Part shown: piece by piece, positions 36,579-45,556 of the stretch
How positions within the stretch are numbered: the first letter of the stretch is position 1
Layout of the letters: every line of letters begins with the position of its first letter
NCBI RefSeq assembly: GCF_031759225.1
Contig: NZ_CP134494.1
Span: 3,470,501 to 3,534,500, forward strand
DNA length: 64,000 nucleotides
Source: Mesobacillus jeotgali
GTDB taxonomy: Bacteria > Bacillota > Bacilli > Bacillales > Cytobacillaceae
Direction: 5' to 3'
Made by a program: the position numbers and the translations under genes
Notes under the pieces: model-generated
Databases searched by the model: none
What the model was told of the DNA's origin: nothing
The model's input: only the letters and a program-made list of their open reading frames with translations

Positions 36579-37136
36579 CTACTTCAAAATACCTAATACT
36601 GTCTCCTTAAAACTATCATAAACATATGACCAAAGAACTTGATCCTCTGTATACCTTTTGGTTAAAGAACGAAAGGCTTCTTTTTGTTTCTCGGCAAAGG
36701 CGGGATCCTCTTTTGATGGCAATGCCGCACGGACTTCATCAACTATTTGCTGAACTTGCGGTGCACGCGGCCCCCACTTTTCGATTACTTGTCCTTGACT
36801 ATTAAAAATTAGAATAATTGGAATTGCACGTCCACCGTTTGTTAAGTAAGAATCAATCAAATCCGTATCTGCATCTCGTAATGCGACACGCATTTCAATA
36901 TGAGCAGCTTCAGCTAATTTGCGAATAACAGGATTAATCATCATGGCATCTCCACACCAATCTTCTGTGATCGTTAGGAAATGAAGTTGATTTTGCTTTA
37001 ACTTTTCAGCAAATCCATCTGCAGGGAGATGAAATTTTTCATAAACGCTGAAACTTTCCTCTTTTAATACGGACATTTCAGCCATATAAGTTTGTATTGA
37101 TTTTCCCTCTTCAAAATACTGTTGTTCAGTTTTCAT
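36579..37136 (-). CDS. Thioredoxin-family protein with a single-Cys WCGD motif
   Basis: A 185-residue thioredoxin-fold protein. The expected active-site CxxC reads WCGDAM, so only one Cys remains (near residue 61), with the cis-Pro region GRAIPIILIFN downstream. It may act as a monothiol/bacilliredoxin-like protein or a thiol-binding protein; a normal disulfide reductase role is unlikely. The N-terminal 40 residues are helical and the C-terminus carries a further helical extension. It is not at this place in B. subtilis. Flanked by the CGGA-palindrome element downstream and fxsA upstream. Ribosome site AGGGGGAG. Confidence 0.8.
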   Translation of the reverse strand: MKTEQQYFEEGKSIQTYMAEMSVLKEESFSVYEKFHLPADGFAEKLKQNQLHFLTITEDWCGDAMMINPVIRKLAEAAHIEMRVALRDADTDLIDSYLTNGGRAIPIILIFNSQGQVIEKWGPRAPQVQQIVDEVRAALPSKEDPAFAEKQKEAFRSLTKRYTEDQVLWSYVYDSFKETVLGILK

Positions 37137-37254
37137 CTAAAATACTCCCCCTTACAATGTATATCAAAAAAAGAGCAATCCAATTTTAATTGCTAGTTGG
37201 ACTGCTACATGACATATTATTTTTCAAAATAAAAACCGAGCAGGCCTTTCAATG

Positions 37255-37641
37255 TTAACGAATGACCTTGATCGTACCTTTATCCATCCAGTTACGGAAT
37301 AATTTCATCATAATTGCTTTGAAAAACTTCCTGGTCGGTGGTGCCAGCAGTAAAAAGCCAAGAGCGTCAGTAATGAAACCAGGTGTGAGCAGAAGGGTAC
37401 CGCCAACAAGAATGCTCACGCCATCGAGGATGACATCCCCAGGCATCATGCCTCTTCTTAATTGGTCCTGAGTTCTTCTTATCGTTTCCAACCCCTGCTG
37501 TTTCGCTAAAAAAGCCCCGAGGAAACCTGTGAGGATGATGATCATGATTGTCGGCCAAATGCCGATGGTCTGACCTGAGAGAAGCAGGACGCCAATCTCA
37601 GCAGCCGGAACAATAACTAAAAATAAAAAAATATATCTCAT
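37255..37641 (-). CDS. fxsA: FxsA membrane protein
   Basis: A 128-residue FxsA-family (YtzA) membrane protein with an N-terminal helix (RYIFLFLVIVPAAEIGVLLL), a second (IGIWPTIMIIILTGFLGAFLA) and a third around VSILVGGTLLLTPGFITDALGFLLLAPP. In E. coli it relieves F-exclusion of phage T7; its native role is unknown. Start ATG at 37641 follows AGGTGG; an in-frame TTG at 37707 is unlikely. It lies between array 2 and the thioredoxin-like gene. Confidence 0.86.
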   Translation of the reverse strand: MRYIFLFLVIVPAAEIGVLLLSGQTIGIWPTIMIIILTGFLGAFLAKQQGLETIRRTQDQLRRGMMPGDVILDGVSILVGGTLLLTPGFITDALGFLLLAPPTRKFFKAIMMKLFRNWMDKGTIKVIR

Positions 37642-37790
37642 TCTCCACCTCATTGTTTTGAAATAGCGTGTCCTTCTATTATACGTGCCCACTTGAAGAG
37701 AATACAATAATATGATTACCGGGGATTCCTTTAGGATTCAATGCTTGTAATGATATCAATCAAAGATTGTTTGACACTGTATTAACTTCA

Positions 37791-38343
37791 GACAGCTTTT
37801 CCTCGTTTTCTGTGAAACCGGTCTGAACTTGGCGCGACTTCTGACAGCTTTTCTTCATTGCCAGGGAAACCTGTCTGAACTTGGCTCGACTTTGGACAGC
37901 TTTTCCTCGTTTTCTGTGAAACCTGTCTGAACTTGGCTCAACTTCGGACAGCTTTTCCTCCTTGCCCATGAAACCTGTCTGAACTTGGTTCGACTTCGGA
38001 CAGCTTTTCCTCGTTTTCTGTGAAACCGGTCTGAACTTGGCTCGACTTCGGACAGCTTTTCCTCCTTGCCCATGAAACCTGTCAGAACTTGGCTCGACTT
38101 CAGACAGCTTTTCCTCCATGCCCATGAAACCTGTCCGAACTTGGCTTGACTTCGGACAGCTTTTCTTCGTTTTCTGTGAAACCGGTCTGAACTTGGCTCG
38201 ACTTCGGACAGCTTTTCCTCCTTGCCCATGAAAGCTGTCCGAACTTGGCTCGACTTCAGACAGCTTTTCCTCCTTGCCCGTGAAACCTGTCTGAACTTGG
38301 CTCGACTTCGGACAGCTTTTCCTCAATCCCCAACAAACCTGCC
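37791..38343 (+). repeat. Tandem array 2: eleven copies of a 52-bp phased inverted-repeat unit
   Basis: Modules begin with GACAG at 37791, 37843, 37895, 37947, 37999, 38051, 38103, 38155, 38207, 38259 and 38311: a strict 52-base period. Each 33-bp module runs GACAGCTTT...AAACC(T/G)GTC, followed by a 19-bp linker like TGAACTTGGCTCGACTTCG. The closing arm of the last copy has decayed (CCTGCC). The linker is related to that of array 1, but the loop differs. Stop-free frames across it (for example 37760-38362) are artefacts. It fills the pyk-fxsA gap. Confidence 0.95.
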
Positions 38344-38362
38344 ATAACCACTCCAGAAACAT

Positions 38363-38405
38363 AAATAAAAGCGTGAAATCAATGATGATTCCACGCTTTA
38401 TTTTG
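38363..38405 (-). terminator. Terminator after pyk
   Basis: AAATAAAAGCGTGAAATCA...TGATTCCACGCTTTATTT stem with tracts on both sides. Confidence 0.88.
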
Positions 38406-38419
38406 TAACTTATCTTCTA

Positions 38420-40180
38420 TTATAAAACGCTGGCATGTCCTTTGTAGATGACGCCTCTTGCTGAGTCAACCGTAATCTCCTGGCCATCTTCGAATAGCTG
38501 CATTGCGTTTTCAACGCCAACGATGACTGGGATTCCTAGGTTTAGTCCGACTACTGCTGCATGGCTTGTCAAACCGCCCTCTTGAGTGATCAAGGCGCTG
38601 CACTTTTCGAGTGCAGGAACCATTTCACGGTCTGAGCCGATTGTTACGAGGATGCTGCCTTGTTTTACTTTGCTGATTGCTTCTTGTGCATCCTTTGCTA
38701 CGACTACTCTTCCGTATGCAGATTTACGTCCGATACCTTGAGCTTTTGCAAGGATATCGCCTACTACATGGATTTTCATCAGGTTGGTTGTGCCTGCTTC
38801 TCCAACTGGTACACCAGCAGTGATGACTACTAGGTCACCATGGGAAACAAGTCCGCTGTTCACACTTTCTTCTACTGCGACTGCAAGCATTTCGTCTGTT
38901 GTTTCTGCTTTCTGGCCAAGTTGTGGATATACTCCCCAGACAAGAGCCAGGCGGCGCAGAACATGGTCATTCGAAGTTGCTGCAATGATTGGCGCTTTCG
39001 GACGGTATTTGGAGATCATACGTGCTGTATGGCCGCTTTCAGTCGGCGTGATGATTGCATTTACTTCAAGATTCAAAGCTGTATGTGCAACCGATTGTCC
39101 AATAGCATCAGTAATATTGTGCTCCGTGTCCTTGCTGCGAGCTGATAAAAGTTCTTTATGATCAAGTGCTTGTTCCGCACGTGATGCGATATTATGCATT
39201 GTCTGTACAGCTTCAACAGGATATTGACCAGCAGCTGTTTCGCCTGAAAGCATGATGGCATCTGTACCGTCAAAGATCGCATTCGCTACGTCACTTGCTT
39301 CCGCGCGGGTAGGACGAGGGTTGCGCTGCATGGAATCAAGCATCTGAGTTGCCGTGATAACAGGCTTGCCAAGTGTATTGCACTTTTTGATCAGATCTTT
39401 TTGCACAAGTGGCACTTCTTCAGCCGGGATTTCAACACCAAGGTCTCCACGGGCAACCATCAGGCCATCAGAAACTTCAAGTATTTCATTGATGTTGTCG
39501 ACGCCTTCCTGGTTTTCAATTTTAGGGATGATTTGAATGTTAGATCCGTTGTTTTCTTCAAGAAGTTGACGGATTTCCAATACGTCTGACGCACGGCGTA
39601 CAAAAGATGCTGCGATAAAATCAACGCCCTGCTCGATACCGAAGAGGATATCCTTTGCGTCTTTTTCGGTGATTCCTGGCAAGTTGACAGATACACCTGG
39701 AACGTTGACGCCTTTTTTATTCTTAAGCGTTCCGCTGTTTAGAACCCTAGTTTTGATTTCATTGCTAGACTTGTCGATGCTGATGACTTCGAGCCCGATC
39801 AAACCATCATCTAGGAGGATTTTCGCCCCTGGATGTACATCATCAATCAACTGGTCATAAGTTACAGAAAACTTTTCTGCAGTCCCTAGAACCTCTGTCA
39901 TCGAAACGATGCACTCCTGGCCAGTTGTCAGCTCGATTGCTCCGTTTTCCATATCATTCGTACGGATTTCAGGGCCTTTTGTATCAAGAAGAATACCAAC
40001 ATTCTTCCCTGTTTTAGATGCAGCTTCTCTGATATTCTTGATACGTGCTGCGTGTTCCTCATGATTTCCGTGAGAAAAATTAAGGCGTGAAACATTCATG
40101 CCTGCTTCAATCAATTGAACCAATTTGTCTACACTTTCACTAGCGGGACCAATTGTACAAACAATTTTCGTTTTGCGCAT
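38420..40180 (-). CDS. pyk: Pyruvate kinase (with C-terminal PEP-utilising domain)
   Basis: A 586-residue pyruvate kinase: TIM barrel (CTIGPASES, substrate loop [17 protein letters not shown] of [10 protein letters not shown]), B domain, C-terminal allosteric domain and the additional PEP-utilising mobile domain (about 474-586; [18 protein letters not shown]) typical of Bacillus and Geobacillus. Start ATG at 40180 is 9 bases after AGGAGG; the in-frame TTG at 40189 abuts that site and cannot be used. Operon with pfkA upstream (32-base gap). Confidence 0.97.
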   Translation of the reverse strand: MRKTKIVCTIGPASESVDKLVQLIEAGMNVSRLNFSHGNHEEHAARIKNIREAASKTGKNVGILLDTKGPEIRTNDMENGAIELTTGQECIVSMTEVLGTAEKFSVTYDQLIDDVHPGAKILLDDGLIGLEVISIDKSSNEIKTRVLNSGTLKNKKGVNVPGVSVNLPGITEKDAKDILFGIEQGVDFIAASFVRRASDVLEIRQLLEENNGSNIQIIPKIENQEGVDNINEILEVSDGLMVARGDLGVEIPAEEVPLVQKDLIKKCNTLGKPVITATQMLDSMQRNPRPTRAEASDVANAIFDGTDAIMLSGETAAGQYPVEAVQTMHNIASRAEQALDHKELLSARSKDTEHNITDAIGQSVAHTALNLEVNAIITPTESGHTARMISKYRPKAPIIAATSNDHVLRRLALVWGVYPQLGQKAETTDEMLAVAVEESVNSGLVSHGDLVVITAGVPVGEAGTTNLMKIHVVGDILAKAQGIGRKSAYGRVVVAKDAQEAISKVKQGSILVTIGSDREMVPALEKCSALITQEGGLTSHAAVVGLNLGIPVIVGVENAMQLFEDGQEITVDSARGVIYKGHASVL

Positions 40181-40212
40181 AGCTTGCAACCTCCTGGTTT
40201 ACTGTAAAGAGA

Positions 40213-41181
<969 letters not shown>

Positions 41182-41344
41182 TCATTCAGTATGTACTGTA
41201 CCAAAAACTAATCACTGTAGTATCCTGTTATTAGCTTATCTTATTATAAACAGAATACCCGGGAATATTTCTAAAATACCACGTAGAATACCGTATCTCA
41301 ACTGAATCCTCAATATTGACAATAAGACGGAATTATCACGTAAT

Positions 41345-41358
41345 TGCAAGCGCTTCAA
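41345..41358. promoter_or_regulatory. cre-like site upstream of pfkA
   Basis: TGCAAGCGCTTCAA fits the CcpA cre pattern TGNAANCGNWWNCA apart from one position and is nearly palindromic. It lies about 100 bases upstream of the candidate pfkA -10, an activation-like position. Confidence 0.4.
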
Positions 41359-41443
41359 TAGGATTTTTAGCCCTTCTGCCCCCGGATTATTGACTGCTTT
41401 CAGGTACATATCCGAGTTGTCAAGCTTTGATTTTATAAAGTAA

Positions 41444-41477
41444 AAAATAAAACGTGCTAAATGGCACGTTTTATTTT
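41444..41477 (-). terminator. Terminator after accA
   Basis: AAAATAAAACGTGC-TAAAT-GGCACGTTTTATTTT. Confidence 0.92.
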
Positions 41478-42448
41478 ACCCCTATAAACTCAGTTGGAAA
41501 CGAAAACTCTCCAATTCGTTTGTATTTTTCGTATCGCTGGCTCAGCAGTGCTTCTTCATCGAGTACAAGCAGTTCGGACATTGAATCTTTTAGAATTTTA
41601 TCCATATACTTCGCCTGCTGCTTTAAGTCTTTATGGGCCCCGCCCTTTACTTCCGGAATGATTTGATCAATGATTCCAAGCCCCTTCAGATCTGGAGCTG
41701 TAATCTTCATCGTTTCAGCAGCCTTTTTCGCCAAAGATGAATCTTTCCAAAGAATGGCCGCTGCGCCTTCAGGTGAAATGACGGAGTAGGTGGAGTTTTC
41801 CAGCATGTGAATGTAATTGCCGACTCCAAGAGCCAGCGCGCCGCCGCTTCCGCCTTCTCCTATAACGACACAGATTACCGGGACCGTAAGTCCTGCCATC
41901 TCGAATAGATTGCGGGCGATCGCTTCACTCTGTCCACGCTCTTCTGCCGCTTTTCCCGGGTAAGCTCCCTTCGTATCAATGAAGCAAATGATTGGACGAT
42001 TGAATTTTTCTGCTTGCTTCATCAAACGCAAAGCTTTCCTGTACCCTTCAGGATGTGGCATGCCAAAGTTTCTGCGGATATTTTCCTTAGTATCCTTTCC
42101 GCGCTGATGGCCTATGACGGTCACAGGATAGCCATGAAACTTCGCAATACCGCCAACAATTGCTTCGTCATCTCCAAATGTCCTGTCACCATGACATTCA
42201 AAGAAGTCTGTGAATAACAAAGAGATGTATTCAAGCGTTGTCGGGCGATCGGGATGACGGGCAATCTGCACTCTGTCCCAAGGTTTCATGTTCTCGTATA
42301 TTTCAGATTCAAGCTTTTGGAGCCTTGCTTCAAGTTTATCTATTTCGGAAGTGAGATCCACATCCGCCGTCTTGGTAAATTCCTTAAGCTCGCTGATTTT
42401 TTTTCTTAATTCCAATATCGGTTTCTCAAATTCTAGTTCTCCTGCCAT
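41471..42448 (-). CDS. accA: Acetyl-CoA carboxylase carboxyltransferase subunit alpha
   Basis: AccA, 325 residues, forms the (alpha-beta)2 carboxyltransferase that makes malonyl-CoA from acetyl-CoA and carboxybiotin. The crotonase-like core includes [30 protein letters not shown] and [14 protein letters not shown]. Its first 16 bases overlap the accD end, so translation is coupled. Last gene of the ytsJ-gntR-accD-accA set; a terminator overlaps its last codons. Confidence 0.97.
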   Translation of the reverse strand: MAGELEFEKPILELRKKISELKEFTKTADVDLTSEIDKLEARLQKLESEIYENMKPWDRVQIARHPDRPTTLEYISLLFTDFFECHGDRTFGDDEAIVGGIAKFHGYPVTVIGHQRGKDTKENIRRNFGMPHPEGYRKALRLMKQAEKFNRPIICFIDTKGAYPGKAAEERGQSEAIARNLFEMAGLTVPVICVVIGEGGSGGALALGVGNYIHMLENSTYSVISPEGAAAILWKDSSLAKKAAETMKITAPDLKGLGIIDQIIPEVKGGAHKDLKQQAKYMDKILKDSMSELLVLDEEALLSQRYEKYKRIGEFSFPTEFIGVK

Positions 42449-43311
42449 TCGAATGTCCCTCCTGGCTGATGGATTTCAAGTATTCCCGCGATTTTTTCCT
42501 TTAATTCCGTTCTTGAGATCACGGCGTCAAGCTGGCCGTGCTTCAGTAAAAACTCAGAAGTCTGGAAGTCTTCAGGCAGCTCTTCGCGGATCGTTTGTTC
42601 AATGATCCTTCGCCCTGCGAAGCCAATCAAAGCTCCCGGTTCAGCAAGATTGTAATCTCCAAGCGAAGCAAAGCTCGCGGAGACTCCTCCTGTTGTAGGG
42701 TGAGTCATGATCGAGATGATCAACCCGCCGTTATCACTGAACCTTTTCAAGGCGACACTTGTTTTGGCCATTTGCATCAAACTTAGGACACCTTCCTGCA
42801 TCCTCGCTCCGCCTGAAGCAGTGAAAATGATGAATGGAACTGACAGCTCATCGGCCTTTTCAATCGCCCGCGTAATCTTTTCCCCAACAACGGAACCCAT
42901 GCTTCCCATTCTGAAAGTCGCATCCATGATGGCAATCGAGACGTCATAACCGTTCACACTGCCTAACCCAGTTACCACTGCTTCATTCAGTCCAGTCTTT
43001 TGCCTGTCCCTGTCAAGTTTTTCCACATATTCTGGAAAGCCCAATGGATTGCCTGATACCATTTCGCGGTCCAGTTCCCGGAAGCTTCCCGCATCGAGAA
43101 AGCTATCGATCCTTTCCGCTGAATTCATCTGATGGTGATATCCGCACTGCAAACATACCTTGCAATTTTTATTCAGTTCTTTCGTATACATGATTTTCTT
43201 GCAGTTCGGGCATTTAGTCATGATTCCTTCAGGAACATCCTGCTTCGCTGCTTCAGAAGGAATTGTCGCGTACTTTTTCTTTTTCGTTTTAGTAAAAAGT
43301 TCCTTAAGCAA
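42433..43311 (-). CDS. accD: Acetyl-CoA carboxylase carboxyltransferase subunit beta
   Basis: AccD, 292 residues. An N-terminal C4 zinc ribbon (CPNC and CLQC, near residues 34-56) precedes the crotonase-like carboxyltransferase core ([16 protein letters not shown] motif as [19 protein letters not shown]). Start is TTG behind GGAGGGGG. The gap to the GntR gene (about 174 bases) holds a half-conserved operator, see 43378-43390. Confidence 0.96.
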   Translation of the reverse strand: MLKELFTKTKKKKYATIPSEAAKQDVPEGIMTKCPNCKKIMYTKELNKNCKVCLQCGYHHQMNSAERIDSFLDAGSFRELDREMVSGNPLGFPEYVEKLDRDRQKTGLNEAVVTGLGSVNGYDVSIAIMDATFRMGSMGSVVGEKITRAIEKADELSVPFIIFTASGGARMQEGVLSLMQMAKTSVALKRFSDNGGLIISIMTHPTTGGVSASFASLGDYNLAEPGALIGFAGRRIIEQTIREELPEDFQTSEFLLKHGQLDAVISRTELKEKIAGILEIHQPGGTFEWQEN

Positions 43312-43377
43312 GTTAAAACCCCCTCCGAATAATACTGGTTGTTTTGTAATATCCTAAATTTAGGAATAAAGCACTAA

Positions 43378-43390
43378 GTGCCCAGACCAC
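43378..43390 (-). promoter_or_regulatory. Candidate GntR/FadR-type operator upstream of accD
   Basis: Minus strand GTGGTCTGGGCAC differs at two positions from the palindrome GTGGTCTGACCAC found at the ytsJ promoter; one half-site (TGGT) is intact. Confidence 0.45.
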
Positions 43391-43485
43391 TATTCCAAAA
43401 AAGAAAGAGAGACGGCCCTCCTGGCATCTTAGGCATGTCCACAAGTATATAACATCCTATCATCAAAAGATGTTACTTCCTGTCG

Positions 43486-44109
43486 TCAGTCTGTCGACAT
43501 TTTCCGCAGCATGCGATACCTTTCCAGGATCAAATCTCCTCTTTTTGTTTCAAGTGAGTCTACCAGTTTGTGATAATCTGCTTTCTCAGCTGGTGATACC
43601 TTCAGCTGAAGGGCATCATAATAATCATTCAATATATACCAAATCCGATAAAAAAGATGATTGTCGGCAAGCTCGGCGATTTTCCTGAAAAATTCCTCGT
43701 CCTCAAAATTATGGTCATCTATCCAAGCCTTTAATCTGCTGATTCCCCCCTCCTGCAACTTTTCAGCTGCCAGGTATAGACAATCAACCTCAATCATATT
43801 TTTTGTTTCAACTACATCGTCCTTTGCTTTTTCATCCTGCAGGATAAAGGTGCTTAATAATTGGACAAGCTGGTTGCCGCGGAAGTCCCTGATAAACGTA
43901 CCTTCTCCTCTTCTCGTCTCAATCAGTCCGAGAAGTTCGAGGGCACGCAATGCCTCGCGAACGGAGGAGCGCCCAGCATTCAGGCGCTCTGAAAGTTCAC
44001 GTTCGGATGGGATTTTATCTCCTGGCTTTAAGCCGTCTTTATTAATCATTTCCCTTAGCTGCCTGACGATCTCCACATAGACTTTTGTGTTTTTTTCAGG
44101 CTGTCCCAC
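43486..44109 (-). CDS. GntR-family (FadR subfamily) transcriptional regulator
   Basis: A 207-residue regulator with an N-terminal winged helix (about 9-75; GDKIPSERELSERLNAGRSSVREALRALELLGLIETRRGEG compressed here to its helix-turn-helix and wing) and a C-terminal all-helical FCD ligand domain. Ligand unknown; fatty-acid or carboxylate signals are usual. GTG at 44109 is chosen as start since AAAGGTGAG precedes it, 7 bases after the ytsJ stop; a TTG at 44133 would overlap ytsJ. Sitting between malic enzyme and accDA it probably controls NADPH/malonyl-CoA supply. Confidence 0.85.
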   Translation of the reverse strand: MGQPEKNTKVYVEIVRQLREMINKDGLKPGDKIPSERELSERLNAGRSSVREALRALELLGLIETRRGEGTFIRDFRGNQLVQLLSTFILQDEKAKDDVVETKNMIEVDCLYLAAEKLQEGGISRLKAWIDDHNFEDEEFFRKIAELADNHLFYRIWYILNDYYDALQLKVSPAEKADYHKLVDSLETKRGDLILERYRMLRKMSTD

Positions 44110-44116
44110 TAAGTGA

Positions 44117-45355
44117 TCACTCACCTTTTCCAATCAATGCAAGGCGCTCGGTGCGCTCTTTTACCTCTTGCGGATCTACTTTAATACGTGCGACGCCGGT
44201 TTCCATCGCTGCATTCGCAACAGCGGCTGCAACAGCAGGTGCCACACGCGGATCAAACGGTCCTGGAATGACGTAATCACTTGAAAGCTCAGATTCCTCA
44301 ATCAGACTAGCGATTGCGTCAACAGCAGCTACCTTCATCTTTTCGTTGATATGGGTAGCCCTGGCATCCAATGCACCACGGAAGATCCCCGGGAATGCAA
44401 GAACATTATTTACCTGGTTAGGGAAATCGGATCGGCCAGTACCAATAACCGCCGCACCTGCTGCCTTCGCTTCATCAGGCATGATTTCCGGCACAGGATT
44501 TGCCATCGCAAAGATGATCGGATCATTGTTCATTGTCTGTACCATTTCAGCAGTCAGTGCTCCTGCGACAGATACTCCAATGAAAACATCTGCACCTTTG
44601 ATGGCATCAGCAAGGGACCCTTCTACATTGTCACGGTTCGTGAATTTAGCCACTTCGTCCTTGATGGCATTCATTCCGTTAGGGCGGCCTTCGTAGATCG
44701 CACCCTTTGTATCACACATGATGATGTCACGGACTCCGTAAGAATAAAGAAGCTTAATGATCGCAATTCCCGCAGCTCCTGCTCCGTTAGCGACCACTTT
44801 AATTTCATTCATCTTTTTGCCGACAATTTTCAAGGCATTCACGAGACCCGCTACGGTCACAATCGCAGTTCCATGCTGATCATCGTGGAATACCGGGATA
44901 TTCGTTTCTTTTTTCAAGCGTTCTTCGATAGCGAAGCAGTTTGGCGCTGCAATATCCTCGAGGTTGACTCCGCCGAACGTTGGTTCAAGCAGCTTTACAG
45001 TCTCGACAATCTTATCCACATCTGTTGTGTTCAAACAGATTGGGAAGGCATCGACACCAGCAAAGCTCTTGAAAAGAACTGCTTTCCCTTCCATAACTGG
45101 AAGTGCCGCTTCAGGACCGATATTTCCGAGTCCCAAAACTGCTGTGCCATCAGAAACAACGGCAACCATATTGCCTTTCATTGTATAATCAAAAACAGTC
45201 TCCGGCTTATCATATATTTCCTTGCAAGGCTCTGCCACTCCTGGAGAATAAGCAAGGCTTAAATCCCTGGCATTCCTTACAGGTACTTTTGATTTTGACT
45301 CTAATTTTCCTTTGTTTACACGGTGCATGTGCAAAGCTTCTTCACGTAAAGTCAA
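44117..45355 (-). CDS. ytsJ: NAD(P)-dependent malic enzyme
   Basis: A 412-residue malic enzyme without the phosphotransacetylase domain, like B. subtilis YtsJ, the NADPH-making isoform. It decarboxylates malate to pyruvate. Motifs: LSLAYSPGVAEPC, KGNMVAVVSDGTAVLGLGN (within 20 residues), FHDDQHGTAIV (metal site) and NAD-binding NGAGAAGIAI. Start is TTG after AAGGAG. It is the first gene of a group with the GntR regulator and accDA, and a TGGT-n3-ACCA palindrome lies just after its promoter. Confidence 0.95.
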   Translation of the reverse strand: MTLREEALHMHRVNKGKLESKSKVPVRNARDLSLAYSPGVAEPCKEIYDKPETVFDYTMKGNMVAVVSDGTAVLGLGNIGPEAALPVMEGKAVLFKSFAGVDAFPICLNTTDVDKIVETVKLLEPTFGGVNLEDIAAPNCFAIEERLKKETNIPVFHDDQHGTAIVTVAGLVNALKIVGKKMNEIKVVANGAGAAGIAIIKLLYSYGVRDIIMCDTKGAIYEGRPNGMNAIKDEVAKFTNRDNVEGSLADAIKGADVFIGVSVAGALTAEMVQTMNNDPIIFAMANPVPEIMPDEAKAAGAAVIGTGRSDFPNQVNNVLAFPGIFRGALDARATHINEKMKVAAVDAIASLIEESELSSDYVIPGPFDPRVAPAVAAAVANAAMETGVARIKVDPQEVKERTERLALIGKGE

Positions 45356-45498
45356 CTCAGGTCCACTCCTTAGTAATAGGCTTTCTTCGTCAAATCATGG
45401 AGTATCCGCCTTGCTCAATCCAGCTATGAACCGGAGAAGGCAGTAATTCCGCCAAAAATGAGAATAGTAAAAATGCCTGGTTATGGAAAAAGTCTTCA

Positions 45499-45511
45499 GT
45501 GGTCTGACCAC
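45499..45511. promoter_or_regulatory. Candidate FadR-type operator at the ytsJ promoter
   Basis: GTGGTCTGACCAC is a perfect palindrome with the TGGT-n3-ACCA form of FadR-subfamily GntR operators. It lies about 8-20 bases downstream of the predicted start, a repressing position. Confidence 0.7.
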
Positions 45512-45525
45512 ACATATCCTTTTCC

Positions 45526-45553
45526 AATATAACACATCTATTATACTTGTAAA
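45526..45553 (-). promoter_or_regulatory. Sigma-A promoter of ytsJ
   Basis: Minus strand TTTACA (45548-45553), 16 bases, TATATT (45526-45531). Confidence 0.68.
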
Positions 45554-45556
45554 GAA

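Noticed and set aside
37760..38362. 200-codon open frame (and a 124-codon one) in array 2
   Set aside because: Same cause as array 1. The frames are long only because the repeats lack stops on this strand.
44351..45262. 303-codon plus-strand frame opposite ytsJ
   Set aside because: Antisense shadow of a clear malic enzyme gene; the plus-strand product resembles nothing and has no promoter or ribosome site that I can see.
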